From contig CAIYJE010000141.1 of the NCBI GenBank assembly GCA_903926465.1, forward strand, positions 1 to 64,000: a stretch of DNA of 64,000 nt. The letters run 5' to 3'. Made by a program: the position numbers and the translations under genes. The stretch comes from an uncultured Planctomycetales bacterium. GTDB lineage: Bacteria; Planctomycetota; Planctomycetia; Isosphaerales; Isosphaeraceae. The first letter of the stretch is position 1, and each line of letters starts with the position of its first letter. Below, piece after piece: positions 26,256 through 35,268 of this stretch. The notes under the pieces were generated by a model, which did not search any database, was not told the DNA's origin, and saw nothing but the letters and a program-made list of their open reading frames with translations.

Positions 26256-26771
26256 ATGGCTGCCACCGGCTCCTCCAAGGCCAACTCCGTTCGGTCGTCA
26301 CAAGGGTCAACGGCCCTCTTCAATGCCGTGCTGCTTTCTGGAGCCATGACTCTGGGCCTCTGGTTGCTCGTTTCCAGAGGCCTGATTTCATGGCCCCCTA
26401 CCAGACTGATGGGCTCTTTGGCAACGGTGGCCGGCTGTGTGGCCGCCTGTGGGCCCATTGTATTAATTCGCCGGGGCCGGACCGAACTTGCTACGGGCGA
26501 CCTGCTGTGGATGGTGGGCGGAATCTTGGTTTGGTTGCACGCTGCGCTGGCTTTGATGGCGGGCAACTTTCAGATTGAGGTGGTTCCCACGCCGCTGGCC
26601 CCCAAAGTCTTGGCAACATTCATGGGCACCGTTCTGATTGCAGCCTGGTTGCTGAATGGAACTGGCCGAAACTGGACCTGGACCAATATCTTGGGCTGGC
26701 TTCTGGGATCTTTCTGGGTTGGACTTGGCGTGGCCTCCGTGATGGGTGTGAGCCCGGTCCCAACTCGTTGA
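26256..26771 (+). CDS. Unknown four- to five-helix membrane protein
   Basis: This 171-residue protein is hydrophobic with about five predicted helices (NAVLLSGAMTLGLWLLVS, LMGSLATVAGCVAACGPIVL, LLWMVGGILVWLHAALALMA, VLATFMGTVLIAAWLL, ILGWLLGSFWVGLGVASV). I recognise no family. It lies 121 bases after the HlyD-type gene in the same direction, so it may be part of the same unit. The ATG at 26256 has no strong ribosome-binding site. Confidence 0.6.
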   Translation: MAATGSSKANSVRSSQGSTALFNAVLLSGAMTLGLWLLVSRGLISWPPTRLMGSLATVAGCVAACGPIVLIRRGRTELATGDLLWMVGGILVWLHAALALMAGNFQIEVVPTPLAPKVLATFMGTVLIAAWLLNGTGRNWTWTNILGWLLGSFWVGLGVASVMGVSPVPTR

Positions 26772-26892
26772 TTGTCATGCTGTGGACTCCTTGACGCACC
26801 AAGAGGCCGCGTGTACCGTTCAATAATCTGATTTTGCTTGATCAAGCCTTATTCTCAACGAGACGAGCTAACTCGTGGGAACCCACAGCACC

Positions 26893-27756
26893 ATGTCTAC
26901 GCTCGGGTCTGAGATCTCATCACTCGATCGCCCCGATAATGAGCTTTCCTCTTATCGTGCGATTACCCCGCCAGCCGTCATCTCCCTTTTGCTGGGAGTG
27001 CTTTCGGCCCTCTCATTCGTTAGCCATACGTTCTGGATTGCGGCTGTATTTGCCGTGATTCTAGGCGTTCTGGCAATCCGAGCGATCTCACGCCAACCCG
27101 ATGCCCTTACGGGTGCCACCATGGCGCACGCTGGCATTGCCTTGGGTTTGATCTTCGGGCTGTCATCCTTGGTCTGGGGCGTTGTCGACAACCTGATGCT
27201 ACAGCGGAGAGCCAGCACCTTTATGGTGGACCGGTTGCTTCCCATTTTGAATGAGCGAGACCTGAACGCCGCCCTTTACTACAAGGAAGAACCTGCGACC
27301 CGTCGCGGTGTAACCCCTGAAGAATTCCGAGCCAAGATCGAGCGTGAAATTGGTCCCAATAACCAGATGATGTTTGAGCAACAGGCCGGGGCCGTGGCCA
27401 AGCTCAACCGCCATCTTCTGGAAGAAAAAGACGCCAAGCTCAGCTTCAAGAAAATCGAGACCACGGTCATCGAAGGCACAACTCCCGTGGCACTTGCGCT
27501 TGTGCAGATCAACTGGCCGCAAGAAGCAGCCCACGATCATGGGGAAGCTGGGCATGACTCTGAAGCCGAGAAAGCCCACGAAGAGATGCTGCGAGAGCGG
27601 GGCGAAATGCTCGGGGTCGTTCTTAAAAATCGCCGCGAAGGTCGGCGGGATAGCTGGTGGGTGGAATCCTACATCTATCCCTACAAAGGCCAGGGATACG
27701 TGGCCACGGTCAAACCCGTGGATGACGGCCACGGGCATGGACCTGGCGGCCACTGA
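26893..27756 (+). CDS. DUF4190-like membrane protein with His-rich tail
   Basis: This 287-residue protein has two predicted helices in the first third (PPAVISLLLGVLSALSFVSH; FWIAAVFAVILGVLAIRAIS) and a third, with Gly-rich turns (GATMAHAGIALGLIFGLSSL), as in DUF4190 proteins. A soluble domain follows, and the C terminus has His-rich patches (HDHGEAGHDSE and GHGHGPGGH) that might bind metal. The function is unknown. The ATG at 26893 is chosen; the GTG at 26875 is possible and both lack a strong ribosome-binding site. It is the third gene in the HlyD-led run. Confidence 0.65.
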   Translation: MSTLGSEISSLDRPDNELSSYRAITPPAVISLLLGVLSALSFVSHTFWIAAVFAVILGVLAIRAISRQPDALTGATMAHAGIALGLIFGLSSLVWGVVDNLMLQRRASTFMVDRLLPILNERDLNAALYYKEEPATRRGVTPEEFRAKIEREIGPNNQMMFEQQAGAVAKLNRHLLEEKDAKLSFKKIETTVIEGTTPVALALVQINWPQEAAHDHGEAGHDSEAEKAHEEMLRERGEMLGVVLKNRREGRRDSWWVESYIYPYKGQGYVATVKPVDDGHGHGPGGH

Positions 27757-27780
27757 GTAATCATCGCTTTTGACTTGGGT

Positions 27781-28200
27781 TCACACGCCTCGGCGGGGAT
27801 GCTCGGAATACGAGGCCTGATTCTTCTCGGTTTCCCAGAAGATCACCTCAACTACGGGCAGCCCCACCTTTTTGGCGTAATTGAACACAAGTTTTGCCAG
27901 GTTTTCCGCGGTCGGGTTGTCATCCATGACAAACACCCGTTCTCCACGATCACGAAGAACCGGGAGCAGCGGATCTTCACGGCTCAGGATCATGGTGTGA
28001 TCCAGAGACTCATCCACCCAGGTCTGCACCAGTTCCTTGATCAAACTGATATCGAGCAGCATTCCATTGGGGTCGAGCTGATCTCCCTCGACCACAATCC
28101 TGGCGATTCCGTTATGTCCATGAAGGTTACGGCACTTCCCCGAATAGTTCATGAGCCGATGGCCGTAACAAAATGGAATGTCGCGGCTGAGTTGAAACAT
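27781..28200 (-). CDS. queD: 6-carboxytetrahydropterin synthase-type enzyme (QueD family)
   Basis: QueD turns dihydroneopterin triphosphate into 6-carboxytetrahydropterin, the second step of queuosine/7-deazapurine synthesis. This 139-residue protein shows HRLMNY (zinc His), CRNLHGHN with the catalytic Cys and two zinc His, LDHTMIL (usual LDH motif) and NPTAENLA. The family also includes 6-pyruvoyl-tetrahydropterin synthases; QueD is more likely in a bacterium. I start at the ATG at 28200, since TCAGGAACG precedes it and the product then begins as the family does. It is divergent from the alpha-CTD gene, with tgt, another queuosine gene, about 2 kb away. Confidence 0.86.
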   Translation of the reverse strand: MFQLSRDIPFCYGHRLMNYSGKCRNLHGHNGIARIVVEGDQLDPNGMLLDISLIKELVQTWVDESLDHTMILSREDPLLPVLRDRGERVFVMDDNPTAENLAKLVFNYAKKVGLPVVEVIFWETEKNQASYSEHPRRGV

Positions 28201-28306
28201 CGTTCCTGACACCTTTTCAAAAGACAGATCACGCGAAGTTCTCAGAAGTATAGGCACCAAGACCGGTGTCCAGGCAAGATCACACGGGGCGACTTCAGAC
28301 GATGGT

Positions 28307-28335
28307 TTGCGTCAACGTCGAGATTTTGCTAAAAT
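28307..28335 (+). promoter_or_regulatory. Candidate promoter of the TPR/alpha-CTD gene
   Basis: TTGCGT (28307-28312) and TAAAAT (28330-28335) are spaced by 17 bases, 86 bases upstream of the ATG at 28422. The -35 box resembles that proposed at 24466. Confidence 0.5.
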
Positions 28336-28421
28336 AATTTCCCTTAAGAAAACCTAACGCCCCGTGGCCCGGTTCAGACGGGGCTAACGGCTTGAACGTG
28401 CGTGCAGCGAGGACAGTTCCG

Positions 28422-29759
28422 ATGCCTGAGCAGATGACCACCGATGTGCGGACATTGCTGGACCGAGATCCTTTTGATGCTTCGGCAGTAGCGGACCTTC
28501 GGGAAGTTCTCGGACGCGACCCCTCTCGATACGTCACGCTTCGTGACGCGGCATCCGCGATCATGGATCGCGAGCGAGGCAAGATGACTCCCACCAGTCA
28601 TCTTCGCCTGGGAATTGCCGACTGCTTGCTGGGTCGGTACCGAAGTTCCCTGGAACACCTGGAAAAGACCAGCGACCTGGGCCTGGCCCAGTACTTTCGC
28701 GGGATCGCTTTCGAGAATCTCCAGCGTTGGCCTGAGGCGGAAGAAGCCTTTGGCGAGGCGGCACGACTGGGCTATGAGGTCAAGCGGTCGGAACTTCGCC
28801 GAATTGGAGCCATGAGACGGTCCGGTAAGGTTGAAGAGGCCCGCAAACATCTTGATAAATCTGCCGCCAAGGCAAGCCCTATCGCCGAATACTACTACCA
28901 GGTAGGCAGCCTGCATGTGTCCGATGGTGATCTCAAGCTGGCAAGCGAAAGCCTTGAGAAGGCCGTGGAACTGGACGGCGATCACACCGAAGCGCTGTTC
29001 GAACTGGCCTACATTAATGACCTGTACGGCAACGATGACTATGCCGTTGACCTTTACAAGCGTTGCATGCAGAAACCACCGGTTCCGGTGGCCGCTTATA
29101 TCAACCTTGGCATTCTTTACGAAGACGATAACAAGTATCGGGATGCCGAAACCTGCTATCGCCGCGTGCTTCAAACTCATCCGAACCATCCCCGTGCTCG
29201 CTTGTTCTCCAAAGACGTTCAAGCTAGCAAGCAGATGTTTGTGGATGAAGATTCCGAACGCTTCAGCGACCAGATGCAGAAGGTGATGCAGGTCCCTGTT
29301 ACCGATTTCGAACTGTCTGTCCGAAGCCGGAACTGCCTGAAGAAGATGAACATCAGGACTCTGGGCGATCTGGCCAGAACGACTGAAGCTCAGCTTCTTT
29401 CCAGCAAGAATTTTGGAGAGACCTCGCTCTCCGAGATCAAAGAGATCATGGGGGCCAAGGGGCTTCGACTGGGCTTGGCCCTTGAAGGAAGCGAACGGCC
29501 AAGCGGTCCGTCTTTCCAGCAGCCTGCCTACGATGACGTTAGCCCCGAAGAACGGGCCCTGCTCTCCAAGTCGATCAGCGAACTGGCGTTCTCTGTTCGT
29601 GCTCGCAAGTGCATGCAGCGCCTGAATATCCAGGCCGTTTCTGACCTTGTTCGCCGCAGCGGTGACGAACTGCTGGAAACCAAGAACTTTGGTGTAACGT
29701 CCCTGAATGAGGTACGCGAACGCCTGAACGAACTCGGTCTCAAGCTCAAGGGTGACTGA
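28422..29759 (+). CDS. TPR protein with two RNA polymerase alpha C-terminal domains
   Basis: The 445-residue protein starts with helical TPR-like repeats (about residues 65-275, e.g. SIAEYYYQVGSLHVSDGD-type units and AAYINLGILYEDDNKYRDAE) and ends in two tandem copies of the alpha-CTD fold, 294-352 and 386-445. Domain 1 has ELSVRSRNCLKK then KNFGETSLSEIKE; domain 2 has AFSVRARKCMQRL then KNFGVTSLNEVRE. By E. coli alpha numbering, Arg265, Asn294, Gly296, Ser299 and Glu302, which contact UP-element DNA, are kept in both; Asn268 only in the first; Lys298 is Thr in both. Hence DNA or regulator binding is plausible. Alpha's assembly domain is absent. Start ATG 28422 follows GAGGACAG. Confidence 0.9.
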   Translation: MPEQMTTDVRTLLDRDPFDASAVADLREVLGRDPSRYVTLRDAASAIMDRERGKMTPTSHLRLGIADCLLGRYRSSLEHLEKTSDLGLAQYFRGIAFENLQRWPEAEEAFGEAARLGYEVKRSELRRIGAMRRSGKVEEARKHLDKSAAKASPIAEYYYQVGSLHVSDGDLKLASESLEKAVELDGDHTEALFELAYINDLYGNDDYAVDLYKRCMQKPPVPVAAYINLGILYEDDNKYRDAETCYRRVLQTHPNHPRARLFSKDVQASKQMFVDEDSERFSDQMQKVMQVPVTDFELSVRSRNCLKKMNIRTLGDLARTTEAQLLSSKNFGETSLSEIKEIMGAKGLRLGLALEGSERPSGPSFQQPAYDDVSPEERALLSKSISELAFSVRARKCMQRLNIQAVSDLVRRSGDELLETKNFGVTSLNEVRERLNELGLKLKGD

Positions 29760-29816
29760 TCAGGATCTCCTGATCGCACGTCGACCTTGACTAATAGCCT
29801 CGTGTTCATCCATGAC

Positions 29817-29858
29817 ATGCCCTGAGTTCAAGGACTCTTGAAATCTCAGGGCATTTCG
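29817..29858 (+). terminator. Terminator of the TPR/alpha-CTD gene
   Basis: ATGCCCTGAG (29817-29826) pairs with CTCAGGGCAT (29845-29854). The loop holds a second inverted repeat, TTCAAG/CTTGAA. It is followed by TTCGTT, a weak T-tract. Confidence 0.8.
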
Positions 29859-29884
29859 TTGTTTATGAGTCTCAGGGCCCTTCT

Positions 29885-31000
29885 GTGACATCCCCGGTTC
29901 ATTTTGAGTTGCTGACGCAGGATCTGGGCACCGCTGGCCGTTTCGGGCGGCTCTACACTCCGCACGGATCGCTGGAAACCCCGGCTTTCATGCCGGTGGG
30001 CACCCAGGCGACGGTTAAAGGCCTGACCCCAGACTGGCTCACGCAACTCGGCACCCGCATGCTTCTGGGCAACACCTATCACCTGGCGCTCAGGCCGGGT
30101 GCTGACGTGGTTGCACAACTGGGTGGGCTTCATTGCTTCATGGGGTGGGATGGCCCAATTCTGACCGACTCTGGCGGCTTTCAAGCCTTCAGTCTGGCCG
30201 CTCGGAACAAGCTGACCGAGGAAGGTGTGACCTTCCGCTCGCACATTGATGGCCGCCAGTTGCAGCTCACACCGGAATCGGCCGTCGAGATCCAGCAGAA
30301 GCTTGGCGCAGATGTGGCCATGTGTCTGGACCAGTGCCCCGCGCTGCCGGCCTCCAAGGAAGAAATCGCCAAGGCCACCCAGCGAACCATACGCTGGGCC
30401 CAGCGCTGCCGCGATGCTCACACACGGGCCGATCAGGCACTCTTTGGCATCGTTCAGGGAGGCAGCCATGCTGACCTTCGGGCCGAATGCGCGGAACGCC
30501 TGATTGAGATGGACTTTCCCGGATACGCCATTGGCGGGGTGAGCGTGGGTGAAAGCCGTGAGGAAGTCCTCAAGGCGCTGGAAGTAACAGCCCCGTTCCT
30601 GCCTGCGAACCGCCCCCGTTACTTGATGGGGGTGGGGCGACCGCAAGACATTCTGGCCGCTGTGGTTCGCGGTATTGACCTGTTTGATTGCGTGTTGCCG
30701 ACGCGGAACGGTCGCAATGCCAGTTGCCTCACCAGCCAGGGGCAGGTCAAACTCAGGAACGCTCAATACAAGCTAGATGATCGTCCGGTGGAAGAAGGCT
30801 GCCCCTGTCCAACTTGCAGCCGATTCAGCCGGGCTTACCTCAGACACCTGTTCATGGCCAACGAAATGCTTGGCCCAATTCTTGCCTCGGCGCATAACCT
30901 GGCCTACATCCATCGCCTGATGGAGCAGGTCCGGCAGGCCATCCGCGACTCTCGGCTTCGCGAGTTCGTGGCCGAAACCCTTGAAGCAATTGGGCCTTGA
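29885..31000 (+). CDS. tgt: Queuine tRNA-ribosyltransferase (tRNA-guanine transglycosylase)
   Basis: Tgt exchanges G34 for preQ1 in tRNAs with GUN anticodons (Asp, Asn, His, Tyr). The 371-residue protein has VGTQATVKGLTPDWL, LGNTYHLALRPG, the DSGGFQ motif with an active Asp, LFDCVLPTRNGRNA with the nucleophilic Asp, and a zinc site CPCPTCSRFSRAYLRHLF near the C terminus. The start appears to be GTG at 29885, since no in-frame ATG fits; the ribosome-binding site is weak (CAGGGCCC). It is 26 bases after the terminator at 29817 and upstream of yajC and secDF, the same order as in many bacteria. Confidence 0.97.
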   Translation: MTSPVHFELLTQDLGTAGRFGRLYTPHGSLETPAFMPVGTQATVKGLTPDWLTQLGTRMLLGNTYHLALRPGADVVAQLGGLHCFMGWDGPILTDSGGFQAFSLAARNKLTEEGVTFRSHIDGRQLQLTPESAVEIQQKLGADVAMCLDQCPALPASKEEIAKATQRTIRWAQRCRDAHTRADQALFGIVQGGSHADLRAECAERLIEMDFPGYAIGGVSVGESREEVLKALEVTAPFLPANRPRYLMGVGRPQDILAAVVRGIDLFDCVLPTRNGRNASCLTSQGQVKLRNAQYKLDDRPVEEGCPCPTCSRFSRAYLRHLFMANEMLGPILASAHNLAYIHRLMEQVRQAIRDSRLREFVAETLEAIGP

Positions 31001-31092
31001 GCATTAGATTGATGTTAAGCAGACCAGGAATTTCGAAACTCTTTTCGGATTTCTGACCTCACGTTCTGACTTTGATTGGGCGAAAGGAACCG

Positions 31093-31503
31093 ATGACCGG
31101 GCTTGCAAACCTTGCGACAATGGTAGTTTCTCAGCAGGCAGCCACGACTAAAACTCCCCCCGCTGGCGCGAAGCCCGGAGCCGACACAGGAGGGAATATA
31201 CTCGTCAACCTGCTGCCGTTTCTGCCCATGGCTCTGCTGTTTTATGTGATGTTATGGCGGCCCCAGCAGCGCCAGGAAAAATTGCGCCGTGAGATGATCT
31301 CGGCTCTCAAGAAGAACGACCGAGTGTTGACCTCTGCCGGCATCTACGGCACGATTGTCCAGATTGACTCGGATAGCGATAAAGTTGTCGTTCGGGTGGA
31401 CGACGACAAGGGGCTGAAACTCACTTTCACACGCAGTAGCATTGTTCGGCGGGCCGATTCCGAGGAATCGAACTCAGGCTCAGCCGGCAGCACGAAGTCG
31501 TGA
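31093..31503 (+). CDS. yajC: Preprotein translocase subunit YajC
   Basis: YajC is the small partner of SecDF in the Sec holotranslocon. The 136-residue product has a signal-like N terminus, one membrane helix (about residues 36-57, LVNLLPFLPMALLFYVMLWR), the RPQQRQEKLRREMI motif after it, and a beta-rich domain with LKKNDRVLTSAGIYGTI and GLKLTFTRSSIVRR. Start ATG 31093 has AAAGGAA 4 bases upstream. It precedes secDF by 196 bases. Confidence 0.95.
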   Translation: MTGLANLATMVVSQQAATTKTPPAGAKPGADTGGNILVNLLPFLPMALLFYVMLWRPQQRQEKLRREMISALKKNDRVLTSAGIYGTIVQIDSDSDKVVVRVDDDKGLKLTFTRSSIVRRADSEESNSGSAGSTKS

Positions 31504-31699
31504 GCTCGCCTAGCGATCTCACACGACGACTCGTCCCATTGTTGATGAACGGTTCCCGCTCGGAGGCGGTCATCGTACCCGCATCTTTTTTGACAGAACC
31601 ACCGGACAAAACCGGGTCATTGTATCTCTCCATCCTTCGACCTGGGCTGGGGTCGGCCGCGCCGGCAGTCCTCGCTGGGCGGATCGCTAGGAATCCCTC

Positions 31700-34600
31700 A
31701 TGAAGAGCTTTGTGCGTCCATTTGTGCTGATCGGGATCACGGCCCTGCTGGGCTTGCTGGCCGCGTTGCCACCCTCTGAGAAGGTCAAGCTCGGCATTGA
31801 CCTCTCTGGCGGGACGATCCTGGTCTACCAGGCCAAGGAAACGGCCGACAAGACGTTCAACATGGACGATCTGATCACGGCCCTGAAAAAGCGAATCAAT
31901 CCTGAAGGATTGAAAGACATTGTGGTCCGAAAGGTTGGCAACAACCGGGTCGAGATCATTCTGCCCAAGGCCGCCCCGGAAGAAGTTGAAGACATCAAGC
32001 GGCGCATGACGGCCGTGGGCTCCATGCAGTTCCGGATCCTGGCCGACTCTCGTGACGACAACGACGAGCAACCGATTCAGCGAGCGATGGGGGACGGCGG
32101 CCTGCTCAATCCTCCGGCCAAGTATCGCTGGGGCAAGCTGGCCGAAATCGTGGAACGCTCCAGGAAAGATGCGAGCGATACCGCCTGGGCTCGGCTCGAA
32201 AGCAACCGGCTGAGCGATCCTGGCCAGTCTTGGGAGCGAGACCATTACGCCGGCGCCATGGTCACCCTGAAGGGGAAGAGCGCGAACGGAACCCGCATTG
32301 TCTCCTACCCGGTCCTGAGCAACGACCTCACCTCCCTTTTGCTCGATCCTGATCGTGCCACGGTGATGAGCGCAGGCCAAGAATCGGTCAGCCGCCGCCC
32401 TTCGGTTTCTGGTGACTTCACCGAAATTGAGTCTTACACGATCAACCTCAATCCCAGCCGGATCCTTTCAGATCCCAACCTGGCAATTCGTTCAGTTCCG
32501 CGCGGGAATGGTGTGGAAGAGCGGTTCGTTTTGTACAAGGTGGAGCCGGAAAGCCGCAGTGTGACCGGCGACATGCTTGAAAGCGTGTATCCCACCACCG
32601 ACGAAAAGATCCAGCCGGCGGTTGGCTTCATCTTCAAGCCCCAAGGTGCCAACCGGTTCGGTCGCCTCACCCGCGAGTTTTCACCCGGAAACCGCGGTGG
32701 CGACTTTGCCTACCATCTGGCCATTTTGCTAGACGACCAGGTGATGTCTGCTCCCGTGATCCGTCAAGAGATCAGCAATCAGGGGATCATTGAAGGGATG
32801 CCCCTGAAGCAGAGAGACGATCTGATCGACATCCTGCGGGCCGGTAAGCTGCCCGCCAGTATTGATCCGATTCCGCTCCAGCAGGCCAATATCGGTCCAA
32901 CCCTTGGCCGCGACACTATTGAAAAGGGTGTACGAGCGATCGGCTGGTCGATGCTGGTCGTGCCGATTTTCATGATCATCTACTACCGGTTCGCCGGTGT
33001 GGTCTCTGTGATCGCCCTGGTCTTGAACATGATCTTGCTGATCGGTTCACTGGCTTTCACGAATAGCTCGATCACGCTGCCGGGCCTTGCCGGTTTAGCT
33101 TTGACCATTGGTATGGCGGTCGATGCCAACGTGCTCGTATTCGAGCGTATGCGTGAAGAGAAGGAACGGGGTGCCAATCTGGCAACCCAGATCAGGAACG
33201 GCTTCGACCGGGCCTGGACCACCATTCTGGACTCTCACGTAACGACCCTGGTCTCAGGCATGGTGATGTGGTTGATTGGCACCGAAGAAGTGAAGGGGTT
33301 TGCCCTGACGCTGATCATCGGTTTGGCCTGGAACCTGTTCACGGCCGTCTACGTCTCTCGCGTGATCTTTGAATTCGCTTACCGTCAGGGGTGGATCAAA
33401 GAGCTCTCGATGATGAAGCTCATGGGGAACACGAACATCGACTTCGTGGGACCAAGACGATACCTGATGGCTGGGTCACTCGCCCTGATCTTGTTCGGCC
33501 TGTTCGCCTTCTTCAACAACGTCAAGAACAAGTTCAACATCGACTTCACCGGCGGCACCTTGGTGACCGTGGCCCTCGACCCGACCGACTCCAAAATTGC
33601 GTCTCTCGATGACGCAGCCAGGGTCGAATTCGTGCGTGATCAGGCTACCACCTCTGGGCTGCCTAACGTCTCGGTTGAAAGCCTTTCGCTGGAAGGTGAA
33701 AAGAGCGGTACCCGGTTCAACATTCGTACCACCGATGTGAATCCAGGCTCTGTGCAGCAAGCGGTTCTGAAGCAGTTTGGCTCTGCGCTTTCTCGCCTGA
33801 CGATGCAGGTTGGGGCAGCCCAGCCAATTGCCAAGGCCGACACGGCCAAGGCCGATCAGGCCGACCGGTTCGCCGGCGGGACCAGCTATCCGCTCACGTT
33901 TAGCCGTGAAGTTGACCCGGAATTGCTCCGGATCAATTTTGCGAACTACATTCGAGCCATGAATACGGGTCGGCCAGAGGATACCATCACCAATCCCGAG
34001 AGCCGATTCGAGGTGACCCGGGTTCGTAAGGCCGATCAGCCAAGCCCAACCGCTTCGAGCGAAGAATTGATCTTCCGCACGAACATGGATCCAGCGCAGG
34101 CTCAACGGGTGCTGGGTGACCTGGCCACCAGCCTGCCCAATGACCCGGCTCTCAACTTCCTGCGGCTTGAGAACTTTGGTGCCGCTGTGGCCGGAGACAC
34201 TCAGCTCATCGCCATTCTGGCCATTGTGACAAGCTGGGCCGCGATCATCATTTACCTGTGGTTCCGGTTCAAGTCGATCACCTTCGGTATGGCGGCAGTT
34301 ATCGCCCTGGTGCATGACGTGCTCATCGCGCTGGGTGCGGTTGCCCTTTCGCCTTACAAGATTGACCTGCCGATGATCGCCGCCTTCCTGACGATCATTG
34401 GGTTCTCGGTCAACGACACCATCGTCATTTTCGATCGAATCCGTGAAATCAAGGGAAAGACCCCTTATCTCACCGAGGGGATCATCAATGCCGCTGTGAA
34501 CCAGACGCTGAGCCGGACGATTCTGACCTCGTTCACCGCCCTGCTCGTCGTCTTGATCATGTACCTCTTTGGTGGTGAAGCACTCCGAGGATTCTCGTTC

Positions 34601-34738
34601 TGCCTCCTCGTGGGCTTCATCTCAGGTATTTACAGCACGGTCTACATCGCCAGCCCAATCTTGATCGACTGGATGGGCAAGAAGGAAACCTCAGAGCCAG
34701 CCTCGCCAAAAGGCTCGCTGGCCACTGCCGGCAAGTAA
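31700..34738 (+). CDS. secDF: Fused protein translocase subunit SecDF
   Basis: This 1012-residue chain contains both halves of the proton-driven export helper SecD-SecF. SecD part: first helix, LGIDLSGGT (residues 32-39), periplasmic P1 domain, then helices with GLAGLALTIGMAVDANVLVFERMREE. SecF part from about residue 575: NTNIDFVGPRRYLMAGSL, the second first-loop NIDFTGGTLV, and FLTIIGFSVNDTIVIFDRIRE near the C terminus. The conserved Asp and Arg for proton coupling are visible in D/R-rich motifs DANVLVFERMRE and NDTIVIFDRIRE. AGGAA before ATG 31700 supports the start. Fused SecDF also occurs in Gram-positives; here it is one gene. Confidence 0.97.
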   Translation: MKSFVRPFVLIGITALLGLLAALPPSEKVKLGIDLSGGTILVYQAKETADKTFNMDDLITALKKRINPEGLKDIVVRKVGNNRVEIILPKAAPEEVEDIKRRMTAVGSMQFRILADSRDDNDEQPIQRAMGDGGLLNPPAKYRWGKLAEIVERSRKDASDTAWARLESNRLSDPGQSWERDHYAGAMVTLKGKSANGTRIVSYPVLSNDLTSLLLDPDRATVMSAGQESVSRRPSVSGDFTEIESYTINLNPSRILSDPNLAIRSVPRGNGVEERFVLYKVEPESRSVTGDMLESVYPTTDEKIQPAVGFIFKPQGANRFGRLTREFSPGNRGGDFAYHLAILLDDQVMSAPVIRQEISNQGIIEGMPLKQRDDLIDILRAGKLPASIDPIPLQQANIGPTLGRDTIEKGVRAIGWSMLVVPIFMIIYYRFAGVVSVIALVLNMILLIGSLAFTNSSITLPGLAGLALTIGMAVDANVLVFERMREEKERGANLATQIRNGFDRAWTTILDSHVTTLVSGMVMWLIGTEEVKGFALTLIIGLAWNLFTAVYVSRVIFEFAYRQGWIKELSMMKLMGNTNIDFVGPRRYLMAGSLALILFGLFAFFNNVKNKFNIDFTGGTLVTVALDPTDSKIASLDDAARVEFVRDQATTSGLPNVSVESLSLEGEKSGTRFNIRTTDVNPGSVQQAVLKQFGSALSRLTMQVGAAQPIAKADTAKADQADRFAGGTSYPLTFSREVDPELLRINFANYIRAMNTGRPEDTITNPESRFEVTRVRKADQPSPTASSEELIFRTNMDPAQAQRVLGDLATSLPNDPALNFLRLENFGAAVAGDTQLIAILAIVTSWAAIIIYLWFRFKSITFGMAAVIALVHDVLIALGAVALSPYKIDLPMIAAFLTIIGFSVNDTIVIFDRIREIKGKTPYLTEGIINAAVNQTLSRTILTSFTALLVVLIMYLFGGEALRGFSFCLLVGFISGIYSTVYIASPILIDWMGKKETSEPASPKGSLATAGK

Positions 34739-34768
34739 GACCTGAACGGTCTTCTCTGCGATAAAATC

Positions 34769-34810
34769 AGAAGGCTCTTACCTCGTTCTCATGCGGGGTA
34801 AGAGCCTTCT
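34769..34810 (+). terminator. Bidirectional hairpin between secDF and the pentapeptide gene
   Basis: AGAAGGCTCTTACC and GGTAAGAGCCTTCT (34769-34782 and 34797-34810) pair perfectly. Only short T-runs flank it: TTTAT on the minus strand just beyond and TTTC later on the plus strand. It separates converging genes, a usual site for a two-way terminator. Confidence 0.75.
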
Positions 34811-34881
34811 GGCATTTCTGGCCCAACGGGAAATGGACGGAATGGACTGGGGTTCCTGGATTCCACCCAAGGCACCTGGGA

Positions 34882-35259
34882 TCAGGGAAAATCATCGCCT
34901 GGCTTGATCGTGTTGCTGTAACAATACGCCCCCACGAACTCGTCACCGCGATACGTTGCCCCTTCGAATCGTGTTGCTTCAACCATTGCCCCTTCGAAGC
35001 AGGCCCTTCTCACGTCTGCATTCCGGAAATCCGCGCATTTGATATCCGTCAACCGGAAGCTCGCGCCCCTGAGATCCGCATCGCTGAAATTTGCCTCGTA
35101 CAAAACCGATCCGTCAAAAACGGCATCAACGAGAGTGACGCCTTGGAATATCGATCGTTCCAATGCGAGATCCAGATCCGTGAATCGTCGCTCACCCAGG
35201 GCATAGCGACGAATCACCTCCTGGGCAGATTGCGCAGGCACATAGTTGGAATCTGTCAT
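34882..35259 (-). CDS. Pentapeptide-repeat protein
   Basis: This 125-residue protein carries about ten A(D/N)LXX-type pentapeptides between residues 30 and 115 (e.g. LYEANFSDADLRGASF, CADFRNADVRRACFEGA), which form a right-handed beta-helix. Some pentapeptide proteins mimic DNA and inhibit gyrase, others have unknown roles; this one is short and has a non-repeat N terminus of about 28 residues. It lies 9 bases after the CCA-enzyme gene and may be cotranscribed with it and rsmD. Confidence 0.88.
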   Translation of the reverse strand: MTDSNYVPAQSAQEVIRRYALGERRFTDLDLALERSIFQGVTLVDAVFDGSVLYEANFSDADLRGASFRLTDIKCADFRNADVRRACFEGAMVEATRFEGATYRGDEFVGAYCYSNTIKPGDDFP

Positions 35260-35268
35260 GGTCGCACC

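Noticed and set aside
31427-32380. A 317-codon open frame on the minus strand
   Set aside because: It is antisense to yajC and secDF.
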